64,000 nucleotides of DNA from Bog-105 sp965277855 (GTDB taxonomy: Bacteria; Acidobacteriota; Terriglobia; Bryobacterales; Bryobacteraceae), in assembly GCA_965277855.1 (NCBI GenBank), contig OZ255847.1, forward strand, positions 372,001 to 436,000, read 5' to 3'. The notes beneath the pieces are model-generated. The model made no database searches and was not told where the DNA came from. It was given only the letters and a program-made list of their open reading frames with translations. Shown here piece by piece: positions 42,192 to 50,839 of the stretch (its first letter is position 1; each line of letters begins with the position of its first letter). Both the position numbers and the translations under genes were made by a program.

Positions 42192-43274
42192 CTATGAGTA
42201 CCAGCCCCGGTAAAAAGCGCGTACCGACTCCTGAAACAATGCATTCGGCGCGTTGAGCGAAAGATGTGTGGAGGCGGCAAACACAACCGGGCCTGTGCAG
42301 TCGTGCGGCGCAATGGGTAACTGCCACGCTTCGGCCATGGCTGCAATCTTGCGGGCTTCCGATACACCGCCGCACCACGCCAGATCCAGCATGATTATCC
42401 CGGCCGCCTTCGTTTCCAACAGGTCACGAAAAGCCCAACGGCTGCCCAGCGTTTCTGACGCGCAGACAGGCGCCTGCGACACCGCTGAATAGCGCTCTAG
42501 GGTAGCCAAGCTGTCCATCTTGATCGGGTCCTCATGCCAGAAGGTCTCAAACGGCGCGAGTGCGCGAGCGATCTTGATGGCAGGCAAAAGCTTCCACATC
42601 GAATGGAACTCCACCATGATCTCCATCTTGCGGCCCACCCGTTCGCGAATCTTGGCGAACGGTTCGAGCGCCTTCTCCAAATCAGCAGGTGAGATGTAAT
42701 GCCCCTGCGTTTTCTCGGCGGCTGCATCGAAGGGCCAAATTTTCATGGCGGTAAGGCCTTCCGCCAGTAACGATTCGGCCAGCTCGCCGGCTCGCGTCAG
42801 AAAATCTTGCAGATCATCGAAGCCGGTGACGGGTGAGCCGCTTGAGGCTTCCCCGACGCCCCAGTTTTGGCTGGATTGTGTCTGTGCTTTCCGCATGTAG
42901 CGATCGCCGGCGCAGGTGTTGTAAGTGCGCACGCGATCACGAGTCCAGCCGCCGAGTAACTGCACCAGCGGTTGGCCGGCCGCCTTGCCAAATAGATCCC
43001 AGAGCGCAATATCTACCGCCGAATGCGCTCTGGCTTCGACACCGGTAGAGCGAAAACCGAGATAGCCCACCAGATCCCGTGAGATGGCATCGATAGCGAG
43101 CGGGTCGCGCCCAATTAGTTGCGGAGCCAGATCGTCATGAATGTACGCCTCTACCGAACTGGCGTTGAAGAACGTTTCGCCCAGTCCACTCAGCCCTTCA
43201 TCGGTCTCTACCTGCAGCCAGAGAAGCTGGGGAAATTCGGCGATGCGCGTTGTTTTGAGCTGCGTGATCTTCAC
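42192..43274 (-). CDS. Mandelate racemase/muconate-lactonizing-type enolase-superfamily enzyme, C-terminus cut by TAG
   Basis: This 360-residue protein has the MR/MLE layout: capping N-domain (LLWLQVETDEGLSGLGETFF), then a barrel with the AMKIWPF lysine region, metal ligands in MVEFHSMW (Glu), FWHEDPIK (Glu-Asp) and ASETLGSR (Glu), and the late histidine in PIAPHDCTGP. The ligand set suggests a sugar-acid dehydratase of the galactonate/mannonate type, consistent with a GH28 neighbour that releases galacturonate; the substrate is inference. The frame ends at FYRGWYS-TAG, about 35 residues before the family's usual end, and the missing residues are present in frame after the stop. GTG 43274 is the start. 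Confidence 0.8.
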   Translation of the reverse strand: MKITQLKTTRIAEFPQLLWLQVETDEGLSGLGETFFNASSVEAYIHDDLAPQLIGRDPLAIDAISRDLVGYLGFRSTGVEARAHSAVDIALWDLFGKAAGQPLVQLLGGWTRDRVRTYNTCAGDRYMRKAQTQSSQNWGVGEASSGSPVTGFDDLQDFLTRAGELAESLLAEGLTAMKIWPFDAAAEKTQGHYISPADLEKALEPFAKIRERVGRKMEIMVEFHSMWKLLPAIKIARALAPFETFWHEDPIKMDSLATLERYSAVSQAPVCASETLGSRWAFRDLLETKAAGIIMLDLAWCGGVSEARKIAAMAEAWQLPIAPHDCTGPVVFAASTHLSLNAPNALFQESVRAFYRGWYS

Positions 43275-43336
43275 TTAGGGGATATCATCTCGTACGTGGT
43301 ATCTGAAGTAAGCTCGCTCGAAGTAAGCTAAGACAG

Positions 43337-43849
43337 ATGTTCAGGAACTTCTTCCCCGTCGTGGCTCTTAGTGTGACGCTTGGCTCACCGCTGGCATTTG
43401 GTCAACTCGATCAACTGAGTGCCAATGACAAGGACTTCATTGAGTTTGCCGGTGAATTCGATCTAACCTCGGTTCGGCTGGGAAGTTTGGCCCAGACCAG
43501 GGCCACCAGCCCTCAGATAAAAGCGTTGGGCCGCACTCTGGAACAGGAGCACAGCCTGGATTTGAAGAAGCTTACTCTGATCGCCAATAAGACCGGCGGT
43601 GTCGCTCCCAACACGCTCGACGACGTGCACCTGACCGCGATCAAGAAGTTGAGCAAGGCCAAAGGCGATGCCTTCGACCACCAGTTCCTGAAGCTGGTGG
43701 TGAACGAACATGAGAATGCCTTGGTCTCGGTAAAACGCGAGGCAGATCACGGGGCCTCTCCGGATCTGCAAGCCTATGCGAAAGCTCTGCTGCCGCATCT
43801 GGAACATCATTTAAAGCAGGCCCGCAAGCAGGACCTTTCCTCGGAATAG
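43337..43849 (+). CDS. Exported DUF4142 protein
   Basis: This is a 170-residue protein with a signal peptide (FFPVVALSVTLGSPLAFG). The mature part is a four-helix bundle of the DUF4142 type (ferritin-like): DKDFIEFAGEFDLTSVRLGS, then TSPQIKALGRTLEQEHSLDL, GDAFDHQFLKLVVNEHENAL and a His-rich end LLPHLEHHLKQA. The biochemical role is unknown; many Acidobacteria carry several copies. Two copies of GAAGTAAGCT (43305 and 43320) lie just upstream. The methyltransferase gene follows after 10 bases. Confidence 0.8.
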   Translation: MFRNFFPVVALSVTLGSPLAFGQLDQLSANDKDFIEFAGEFDLTSVRLGSLAQTRATSPQIKALGRTLEQEHSLDLKKLTLIANKTGGVAPNTLDDVHLTAIKKLSKAKGDAFDHQFLKLVVNEHENALVSVKREADHGASPDLQAYAKALLPHLEHHLKQARKQDLSSE

Positions 43850-43859
43850 CTGTTCATTC

Positions 43860-44702
43860 ATGGATCGCTTAGCAGCGCATCGAGCTTTTTTCGCCAGCCT
43901 GATCACGGCCTCGCTCGGCGAAGAGCAGGAGCGTTTGTGGCAGGCCTTCCAAAAAACCCCGCGCGAGCATTTTGTAGGCAAAGGACCCTGGAAAGTCTTG
44001 ACGGGCGGCGGCTATATCGAAACACCCAGCGATGACCCGTCACTGATTTATCAGGACATTCTCGTCGCCCTGGCGCCCGGCGGCATCAACAATGGACAGC
44101 CAAGTCTCCACGCTCTCTGCCTGGCTGCGCTGAAGATTCGCGAGCGCGATGTTGTCATCCACGTCGGCGCAGGTACCGGCTATTACACCGCCATCCTTTC
44201 GCAACTCACTGGCGAGGCCGGCTCTGTCGCTGCCTACGAGATCGATTCCGAACTCGCGCAGCGCGCCGCCTGCAATCTTGCAACCTATCAGAACGTGGCA
44301 GTGCATTGCCGGTCAGGATCGGCTGGCCCTTTGCCGCATTGCGACGTTCTTTATGTCAACGCCGGCGCCACCGCGCCACTAGACGTCTGGCTGGATGCAC
44401 TTCGGCCGGGTGGACGGCTGCTTTTTCCACTGACGCCTACGCACGGCGCCGGAGCCATGCTGTTGATCACCCGTACTGCGCACTCGCGTTTCGAAGCACG
44501 CTTCCACACACCTGCTCTATTCATTCCGTGCATCGGCGCGCGCGATGAAGATCTCGCCAAACGCCTCACTGCGGCTTTCAAGCGCGACGATACCTACGAA
44601 GTTCGTTCCCTCCGTCGCGGCACGGAGCCGGATGAAAGCTGTTGGTTCTCGGCGGGCGGCTGCTGGTTGTCAACGTCTGAAGAACGTTCAGGCGGTAACT
44701 GA
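43860..44702 (+). CDS. PCMT-like SAM-dependent O-methyltransferase
   Basis: This is a 280-residue protein related to protein-L-isoaspartate methyltransferase. The SAM motif is VIHVGAGTGYYTAILSQLTG, followed by AAYEIDSELAQRAACNLATY and DVLYVNAGATAPLDVWLDAL (motif post-II), LRPGGRLLFPL. The substrate loop that normally reads G-x-x-I-S-Q-P is replaced by INNGQPSLHALCLAAL, so strict isoaspartate repair is uncertain. The 5' end sits 10 bases after DUF4142; the 3' end overlaps the convergent EamA gene by 15 bases. Confidence 0.8.
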   Translation: MDRLAAHRAFFASLITASLGEEQERLWQAFQKTPREHFVGKGPWKVLTGGGYIETPSDDPSLIYQDILVALAPGGINNGQPSLHALCLAALKIRERDVVIHVGAGTGYYTAILSQLTGEAGSVAAYEIDSELAQRAACNLATYQNVAVHCRSGSAGPLPHCDVLYVNAGATAPLDVWLDALRPGGRLLFPLTPTHGAGAMLLITRTAHSRFEARFHTPALFIPCIGARDEDLAKRLTAAFKRDDTYEVRSLRRGTEPDESCWFSAGGCWLSTSEERSGGN

Positions 44703-45548
44703 TTCGGCTGGATGTCTGGTTGTCACTGTTGCGCCGGCACTGGCAATCATCACGCACCCAACCGCTGCCCACTGTTTCGAATTCAGGTGTTCGCCCAGTA
44801 GCAACAGGCCGCTCAAGGCTCCGATAGCAGGCTCCAGACTCAACAGAATGCCGAACGTGCGCGCGGGAATCGAGCGCAGCGCAATCATTTCGAGTGAAAA
44901 CGGAATGGCGCTTGATAGCAGCGCGACGCCCAGCCCGGATAGCAGCAGGTCCGGCGTCAGATGTGTGAGTGAGTGGCTCCCGATAGTGAACGGCACAATC
45001 ACCACTGTCGCCAGCAGCATACCCGTAGCGACGCCCGGACCAGCTGCCACGAGACGCGACACTCTCGCCCCCACGACGATATAAATCGCCCAGCAAACGG
45101 CCGCTGCCAGCGCCCACAAGACCCCGCCCGTATTAACGTTGCGAGACGCTTCCCACGGCGCAATCAGCACGATGCCGGCCATGGCCAGCGTCACCCAGAT
45201 AAAATCCTGCAACCGCCTCGACCCGAACACCGCGACCGTCAGCGGCCCGATGAATTCCAGAGTGACGGCCAGCCCGAGTGGGATACGTGCCAGCGCCAGG
45301 TAAAACGACAGATTCATCAGCGCCAGCACAACGCCATAAGCAATAAGGGCGCGCCACTGCGCTCTTTCAAAAGTAAACAGCCGGGGCCGAAACACCGCGC
45401 ACAAAACAGCCGCCGACAAACCGATCCGTAAGCTCACCGTTCCCACCGGCCCAAGCGCCGGAAACAAATCCTTGGCCAAAGCGGCTCCGAACTGCACGCT
45501 GAGCATACTAAGCAGTACCGCAGGCACAGGAGGGAACCGAAAAGCCAT
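44688..45548 (-). CDS. EamA-family exporter (RhtA-like)
   Basis: This is an inner-membrane protein of 286 residues with ten predicted spans in two EamA repeats. The opening AVLLSMLSVQFGAALAKDLF and VGTVSLRIGLSAAVLCAVFR resemble RhtA, an exporter of threonine and homoserine; the second repeat contains LSLEPAIGALSGLLLLGEHL. I start at ATG 45548, where the hydrophobic core begins, not at the longer in-frame start at 45608 that would overlap the divergent gene. Substrate by family analogy only. Confidence 0.82.
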   Translation of the reverse strand: MAFRFPPVPAVLLSMLSVQFGAALAKDLFPALGPVGTVSLRIGLSAAVLCAVFRPRLFTFERAQWRALIAYGVVLALMNLSFYLALARIPLGLAVTLEFIGPLTVAVFGSRRLQDFIWVTLAMAGIVLIAPWEASRNVNTGGVLWALAAAVCWAIYIVVGARVSRLVAAGPGVATGMLLATVVIVPFTIGSHSLTHLTPDLLLSGLGVALLSSAIPFSLEMIALRSIPARTFGILLSLEPAIGALSGLLLLGEHLNSKQWAAVGCVMIASAGATVTTRHPAESVTA

Positions 45549-45554
45549 ATCTGT

Positions 45555-45569
45555 CACGATGCAATCGTG
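45555..45569. promoter_or_regulatory. Palindrome between divergent EamA and isomerase genes
   Basis: CACGAT (45555-45560) and ATCGTG (45564-45569) form perfect arms around GCA, in a divergent gap of 41 bases. It is in the right place for a repressor that controls both genes, but no regulator gene is adjacent. Confidence 0.3.
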
Positions 45570-45589
45570 GTTTGATAGGATGCTCTCGA

Positions 45590-46447
45590 ATGAATCGTCG
45601 AAAAGCATTGAAGTCTGCGGTGGCGGCCGGCGCTGCTGTATTGGGGCGTCCTGCGTTGGCTGCTCCCGACGCGGCGGGAGGGGGGCGTTTGAAGCAGGGC
45701 GTGTGTCTCTGGTGTTATGAAAAGTGGTTTACCCTCGACCAGTTATGCCAGGAAGCCGTTCGCATCGGCCTTAAGGGCATTGATCTGGTAACGCCTGAGC
45801 AATACGCGACGGTTCAAAAGTATGGCCTGGTGCCTTCCATGACGGCAGCTTCACCACCCAACACTATTCCGATCGGCCTGAATCGACTCGAAAACCACGA
45901 CAAAGTTTTGGAAAAGCTCAGAAGTGACATCACGCTTGCCTCAGCCGCCAAGGTCACCGATGTCATTACCTTTTCCGGCAATCGCGGTGGCATGCCCGAC
46001 AACGAGGGGCTGAAAAACTGCGCTATCGGATTGAACAAGATCAAGGGTTTCGCCGAAGAAAAGGGCGTCACAATTCATCTCGAACTTCTCAACAGCAAAG
46101 TCAATCACAAAGACTACATGGCAGACCACTCCGCCTGGGGCATTGAGCTGATGAAACAGGTCGATTCGCCGAAGGTGAAATTGCTTTACGACATTTATCA
46201 CATGCAGATCATGGAAGGCGATCTGATCCGCACCATTCGGGACAATATTCAATTCTTCGGGCATTTCCACACGGGTGGCAATCCCGGACGGCATGAATTG
46301 GACGAAACACAAGAAGTGCAATGGCGCGCCGTAGCAACGGCCATCGCCGACACCGGGTTCCAGGGTTTCTTCTCGCACGAATTCATACCCGTCAAGACCC
46401 CGCCCATTCACGGCCTGGAGCAGGCCTACCAGCTCTGCAAGGTTTAG
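45590..46447 (+). CDS. Exported TIM-barrel sugar isomerase/epimerase (hydroxypyruvate isomerase-like)
   Basis: This is a 285-residue xylose-isomerase-like barrel. The N-terminus NRRKALKSAVAAGAAVLGRP is a Tat-like signal. Metal and catalytic residues are suggested by VTIHLELLNSKVNHKDY (Glu), KLLYDIYHMQIMEGDLIRTI (Asp, His), GHFHTGGNPGRHELDE and FFSHEFIP (Glu), matching the hydroxypyruvate isomerase (Hyi) group. Real substrate unknown; periplasmic sugar or keto-sugar metabolism is plausible. ATG at 45590 begins the signal and AGGAT lies upstream. Confidence 0.82.
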   Translation: MNRRKALKSAVAAGAAVLGRPALAAPDAAGGGRLKQGVCLWCYEKWFTLDQLCQEAVRIGLKGIDLVTPEQYATVQKYGLVPSMTAASPPNTIPIGLNRLENHDKVLEKLRSDITLASAAKVTDVITFSGNRGGMPDNEGLKNCAIGLNKIKGFAEEKGVTIHLELLNSKVNHKDYMADHSAWGIELMKQVDSPKVKLLYDIYHMQIMEGDLIRTIRDNIQFFGHFHTGGNPGRHELDETQEVQWRAVATAIADTGFQGFFSHEFIPVKTPPIHGLEQAYQLCKV

Positions 46448-46582
46448 CCGCGCGAGCGAGTCGTCCTGCATTCCCTGCGATACCCTGAAAGTAGCGTCAG
46501 GCAAACTGTCGCAGCGTAATGCGTTCGAGCGTCCGCCAGCGGTCCGCTCACCTTTCATTCGCTTTCGAATTTAGGAACCAAC

Positions 46583-47272
46583 ATGGCTACCACTGTGATC
46601 GGCACGCGTGAAGTTCGCCCTGTGCGCTTTTGGGAATCAACCAATGGCCAAAAAGCCATCATGGCTGTCAGCGGCATCATCCTATTCCTGTTCGTGATCT
46701 TCCATATGATCGGAAATCTGCAGGTATTCGAGGGTTCGGAACAGTTGAACTTCTACGGTGCGGCTCTCCGGCGTTTCCCCGAAGCGCTGTGGGGAGCGCG
46801 GTCCGTTCTTCTGCTGGCCGTGGGGCTGCATATCTGGTCGTCCATCAAACTGGCCGTGCGCAAAACAAATGCCCGTCCTGTCTCGTACGCCAAGCGGCAG
46901 AACACGGTCTCCTCTTACGCCTCGCGCACCATGTACTGGAGCGGCCCCATTATTCTGGCCTTCATCATTTATCACCTGCTGCATCTGACTGTTGGCTATT
47001 TCCATCCCGGTGGCGGATTCGTGGAAGGCGATGTGTACCACAACCTGGTAACAGGTTTCCGTGTCTGGTATGTCTCGGCCTGGTACATCTTCTCGATGAT
47101 TCTGCTCGGCCTGCACATTCGTCACGGCGCCTGGAGCATGTTTCAATCTCTCGGCCTGAATCATCCGCGCCACACTCCGCTGTTACGTAAAGCTGCCGCC
47201 GCACTCGCGATCGTCATCGTGGCCGGGTATATTTCTATCCCGATCAGCGTTCTCGCGGGGCTGGTCAAATAA
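46583..47272 (+). CDS. sdhC: Succinate dehydrogenase cytochrome b subunit
   Basis: This is the single membrane-anchor subunit of a B-type succinate:quinone oxidoreductase. Its 229 residues have five spans, including GQKAIMAVSGIILFLFVIFH, WGARSVLLLAVGLHIWSSIK and SGPIILAFIIYHLLHLTVGY. Histidines on spans 1, 2, 3 and 4 (VIFHM, GLHIWS, YHLLH, GLHIRH) can bind the two hemes typical of this type. There is no separate SdhD. AGGAACC precedes the ATG. sdhA starts at the very next base after the stop. Confidence 0.93.
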   Translation: MATTVIGTREVRPVRFWESTNGQKAIMAVSGIILFLFVIFHMIGNLQVFEGSEQLNFYGAALRRFPEALWGARSVLLLAVGLHIWSSIKLAVRKTNARPVSYAKRQNTVSSYASRTMYWSGPIILAFIIYHLLHLTVGYFHPGGGFVEGDVYHNLVTGFRVWYVSAWYIFSMILLGLHIRHGAWSMFQSLGLNHPRHTPLLRKAAAALAIVIVAGYISIPISVLAGLVK

Positions 47273-49186
47273 ATGGAACTGAACGCAAGAATTCCCGACG
47301 GTCCGATCGAACAGAAGTGGGACAAAGCACGGTTTGACTTGAAACTCGTCAATCCGGCCAATAAACGCCGTCATTCGTTGATCGTTGTTGGTTCGGGGCT
47401 GGCTGGCGGATCGGCCGCCGCAACTCTAGGTGAACTCGGCTATCACGTCAAATGTTTTTGCTTTCAAGACTCGCCGCGTCGCGCGCATTCCATTGCTGCG
47501 CAGGGCGGCATCAACGCCGCTAAGAACTACCAGAACGACGGCGACAGCATCTACCGGCTTTTCTACGACACTGTAAAGGGCGGCGATTTCCGAGCCCGCG
47601 AAGCAAACGTTTATCGCCTCGCGCAGATCAGCGTTCACATCATCGATCAATGCGTTGCGCAGGGCGTTCCTTTCGCTCGCGAGTACGGTGGCACCCTGAC
47701 CAATCGTTCCTTTGGCGGGGCTCAGGTATCGCGAACTTTCTATGCACGCGGGCAAACCGGGCAGCAGCTGTTGCTTGGCGCTTACCAGTCGCTCGAACGT
47801 CAAATTCAAGCCGGCAGTGTCGAGATGTATCCGCGCACGGAAATGCTCGATCTGATCGTCATCGACGGACGTGCGCGCGGCATTGTGACGCGCAACCTGG
47901 TTACCGGCGAAATTCAAACCCATCTCGCCGACGCCGTCATCCTGGGTACAGGCGGCTACGGCAACGTTTTTTATCTGTCGACCAACGCCAAGGGCTCCAA
48001 TGTCACCGCCTGCTGGCGCGCGCATAAACGCGGCGCCTTGTTCGCCAATCCCTGTTTCACGCAGATCCATCCCACCTGCATTCCGGTCTCTGGCGACTAT
48101 CAGTCGAAGCTCACGCTCATGAGCGAGTCGCTGCGCAACGATGGCCGTATTTGGGTGCCTGCAAAAGAGGGTGACAAGCGCTCTCCCGATCAGATCCCGG
48201 AGTCCGAACGCGATTACTATCTCGAACGCAAATATCCGAGCTTCGGCAATCTCGTACCACGCGATGTCGCGTCCCGCAATGCCAAGTACGTTTGCGATGA
48301 AGGTCGCGGCGTGGGCGAAAGCGGACTCGGTGTCTACCTCGATTTCACCGACTCCATCCGACGCTTGGGCCGGAAAACGGTCGAGGAGCGCTACGGCAAC
48401 CTGTTCGAGATGTATCAACGCATCACCGATGAAGATCCCTACCGCATTCCGATGCGTATCTATCCGGCCATTCACTACACCATGGGTGGACTCTGGGTCG
48501 ATTACCATCTGATGAGCACGATTCCCGGCTTGTTCGTAGTGGGCGAAGCAAACTTCTCCGATCACGGTGCGAACCGTCTGGGCGCAAGCGCTCTCATGCA
48601 AGGTCTTTCCGACGGGTACTTCGTCGTCCCTTACACGGTCGGCGATTACCTCGCTACCAATAAACTCACCGCCGTCAGTGAGAGCGATCCGGAAGTGAAG
48701 AACGCTGTCGCCTGCGTGCAGCAGACCATTCAGAAGCTGCTTTCGATCAACGGAAAACGTACGGTCGATTCCTTCCACCGGCAGCTGGGCAAAATTGTCT
48801 GGGATTACTGCGGCATGTCACGCACCGCGCAAGGCCTCGAAACCGCCATCGAACAAATCCGTCAGTTGCGGGACGAATTCTGGGAGAACGTGAAGGTCCT
48901 CGGAAACTCGGAGGACCTGAATCAGAGTCTGGAAAAAGCGGGTCGCGTGGCAGACTTCTTTGAGCTGGCTGAACTCATGTGCATCGATGCGCGCGAACGC
49001 AATGAATCCGCCGGCGGCCACTTTCGCGAAGAGTATCAGACGCCCGACGGCGAAGCCCAGCGTGACGACGACAATTATTCGTATGCCGCGGCCTGGGGCT
49101 ACCGCGGTTACGGCAACTATCCCGAACTGGTGAAGGAACCGCTCGAATTCGACTACGTTCATCCGAGCCAGAGGAGCTATAAGTAA
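47273..49186 (+). CDS. sdhA: Succinate dehydrogenase flavoprotein subunit
   Basis: This is the 637-residue catalytic subunit that oxidises succinate to fumarate (or the reverse). The FAD dinucleotide fold is HSLIVVGSGLAGGSAAATLG; the covalent FAD histidine is in RRAHSIAAQGGINAAKNYQN; the active site includes TQIHPTCIP, HYTMGGLWVDYH and the GANRLGASALMQG block. Length and the R-R-A-H-S-I block fit the B/E-type (Bacteroidota/Bacillus-like) enzymes rather than the E. coli type. Start and stop abut sdhC and sdhB with no gap. Confidence 0.96.
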   Translation: MELNARIPDGPIEQKWDKARFDLKLVNPANKRRHSLIVVGSGLAGGSAAATLGELGYHVKCFCFQDSPRRAHSIAAQGGINAAKNYQNDGDSIYRLFYDTVKGGDFRAREANVYRLAQISVHIIDQCVAQGVPFAREYGGTLTNRSFGGAQVSRTFYARGQTGQQLLLGAYQSLERQIQAGSVEMYPRTEMLDLIVIDGRARGIVTRNLVTGEIQTHLADAVILGTGGYGNVFYLSTNAKGSNVTACWRAHKRGALFANPCFTQIHPTCIPVSGDYQSKLTLMSESLRNDGRIWVPAKEGDKRSPDQIPESERDYYLERKYPSFGNLVPRDVASRNAKYVCDEGRGVGESGLGVYLDFTDSIRRLGRKTVEERYGNLFEMYQRITDEDPYRIPMRIYPAIHYTMGGLWVDYHLMSTIPGLFVVGEANFSDHGANRLGASALMQGLSDGYFVVPYTVGDYLATNKLTAVSESDPEVKNAVACVQQTIQKLLSINGKRTVDSFHRQLGKIVWDYCGMSRTAQGLETAIEQIRQLRDEFWENVKVLGNSEDLNQSLEKAGRVADFFELAELMCIDARERNESAGGHFREEYQTPDGEAQRDDDNYSYAAAWGYRGYGNYPELVKEPLEFDYVHPSQRSYK

Positions 49187-50011
49187 ATGCGAGTCACACT
49201 GAGGGTGTGGCGGCAAACCGGCCGCAAATCCTCCGGTAAATTTGTCAATTATCCGATCGACGATGTGAACCCTGATATGTCGATGCTGGAATGTCTCGAT
49301 GTATTGAACGACCGTTTGACGGAACGAGGCGAAGAACCGATCGCCTTCGAGCACGATTGCCGCGAAGGTATCTGCGGATCGTGCGGCTTTATGATCAATG
49401 GCATTGCGCATGGTCCGCTGCCTGCCACTACGGTTTGTCAGTTAACCATGCGCCACTTCAAAGATGGTGACGAACTGATTCTGGAACCTTGGCGCGCTCG
49501 TTCCTTTCCTTTGATCAAAGACCTGGTGGTCGACCGTCGCTCATTCGACCGGATCATTTCGTCGGGCGGTTACATCTCGGTTTCGACCGGCAGCGCGCCC
49601 GACGGGAATGCGATTCCCGTGGCCAAAGAAGTTTCCGATCGCGCGATGGATGCAGCTGCCTGTATTGGTTGCGGAGCCTGCGTGGCCGCCTGCCCGAATG
49701 CTTCGGCAGCCCTGTTCACCGGAGCCAAGATCGCTCACTTGGGCATCCTGCCGCAAGGTAAACCAGAGCAGGATCTGCGCGCCATTCGCATGGTTACTCA
49801 AATGAATGCAGAGGGTTTTGGCGGTTGCACCAACATCGGAGAATGTACCGGAGTGTGTCCCAAGGAAATACCTCTGGAAGTAATCGCCGCCATGAACCGT
49901 GACTACCTGCGTGGCTCCTGGCGCGAGCGGGACAATCTGGTAACACCCATTCGTCCTTTCACGGAATGGAGCACCGGCTCCAAGCTGCAAAATGATCCAA
50001 CTAACGGCTAA
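49187..50011 (+). CDS. sdhB: Succinate dehydrogenase iron-sulfur subunit
   Basis: This is a 274-residue Fe-S subunit that passes electrons from FAD to quinone. The N-terminal 2Fe-2S ligands are in DCREGICGSCGFMINGI; the 4Fe-4S and 3Fe-4S sites are in CIGCGACVAACPNASA and CTNIGECTGVCPKEIP. It begins one base after sdhA ends. The stop overlaps that of the convergent mrp gene in the four bases CTAA. Confidence 0.96.
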   Translation: MRVTLRVWRQTGRKSSGKFVNYPIDDVNPDMSMLECLDVLNDRLTERGEEPIAFEHDCREGICGSCGFMINGIAHGPLPATTVCQLTMRHFKDGDELILEPWRARSFPLIKDLVVDRRSFDRIISSGGYISVSTGSAPDGNAIPVAKEVSDRAMDAAACIGCGACVAACPNASAALFTGAKIAHLGILPQGKPEQDLRAIRMVTQMNAEGFGGCTNIGECTGVCPKEIPLEVIAAMNRDYLRGSWRERDNLVTPIRPFTEWSTGSKLQNDPTNG

Positions 50012-50835
50012 TCCGAAACCGTCATTGTGGGGCGCAGCCTATCCTTCGTGGCCTCTGCTTTGCCGATCACAACTTTCGCCAGTTCCAGAAACAAATCAGC
50101 TTGCACATTCGGTTCATCCAGTGTGGCAATCGGTCTCCCGTTGTCCCCCATCTCGCGCGTTCTAGGATCGAGCGGAATCTCCGCCAGTAGTGGAACCTTC
50201 ATTCGCTCGGCCGTCTTAGCTCCGCCGCCCTTGCCGAACACAAAAAGCTTTTCTCCGTTGTGTTCGAGATAGCTCATATTTTCCACAATACCCAGCACCG
50301 GTTCGCGCACCTGCTCGAACATGTTCACCGCTTTGCGGGCATCTTCCATCGCCACATCGGAAGGCGTCGTCACAATCACCGCTCCGGTCAGTGGTGTCGT
50401 CTGAATCAGCGTCAATTGCACGTCGCCGGTACCCGGCGGTAAATCGATTACCAGATAATCCAGTTCTCCCCACTCCACATTGCGCAGAAACTGCTGGATC
50501 ACACTGTTCAGCATCGGGCCGCGCCAGACCAGCGGCTTGTCCCCCGGATTCAGCAGCGCCATCGACATCAGCCGCACACCGTGCGCTTCGAGCGGCTGTA
50601 TCTTTTGGCCCACGGCATTCGGCGCTTGCTGAATTCCCATCATCAGGGGCACGTTCGGACCATAGACATCCGCATCCAGCAGCCCGACTTTGTGGCCCAG
50701 TTTTTTCAAACTGATCGCGAGGTTAACCGCAACCGTACTTTTACCGACTCCGCCTTTCCCCGAACCGACCGCAATAATGTTCTGCACGCCGGGAATTGGC
50801 AGTTTCGGTTGCTCACCAGGAGCTTGTGGACCCAT
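50008..50835 (-). CDS. Mrp/NBP35-family Fe-S cluster carrier ATPase (apbC)
   Basis: This is a cytosolic P-loop ATPase of 275 residues thought to deliver Fe-S clusters to apo-proteins. The deviant Walker A is SGKGGVGKSTVAVNLA, then LLDADVYGPNVPLMMGI and VIDLPPGTGDVQLTLIQT. The C-x-x-C cluster site that many Mrp proteins have near the C-terminus (usually C-P-x-C) is not visible: the matching region reads IVENMSYLEHNGEKLFVFGK, without cysteines. The N-terminal DUF59 domain of longer Mrp proteins is absent. It therefore resembles the short, cysteine-less form. Convergent with sdhB. Confidence 0.88.
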   Translation of the reverse strand: MGPQAPGEQPKLPIPGVQNIIAVGSGKGGVGKSTVAVNLAISLKKLGHKVGLLDADVYGPNVPLMMGIQQAPNAVGQKIQPLEAHGVRLMSMALLNPGDKPLVWRGPMLNSVIQQFLRNVEWGELDYLVIDLPPGTGDVQLTLIQTTPLTGAVIVTTPSDVAMEDARKAVNMFEQVREPVLGIVENMSYLEHNGEKLFVFGKGGGAKTAERMKVPLLAEIPLDPRTREMGDNGRPIATLDEPNVQADLFLELAKVVIGKAEATKDRLRPTMTVSD

Positions 50836-50839
50836 ACGT

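Noticed and set aside
47426..48778. 450-codon open frame antisense to sdhA
   Set aside because: sdhA is certain on the other strand; the antisense frame is a shadow typical for GC-rich DNA.
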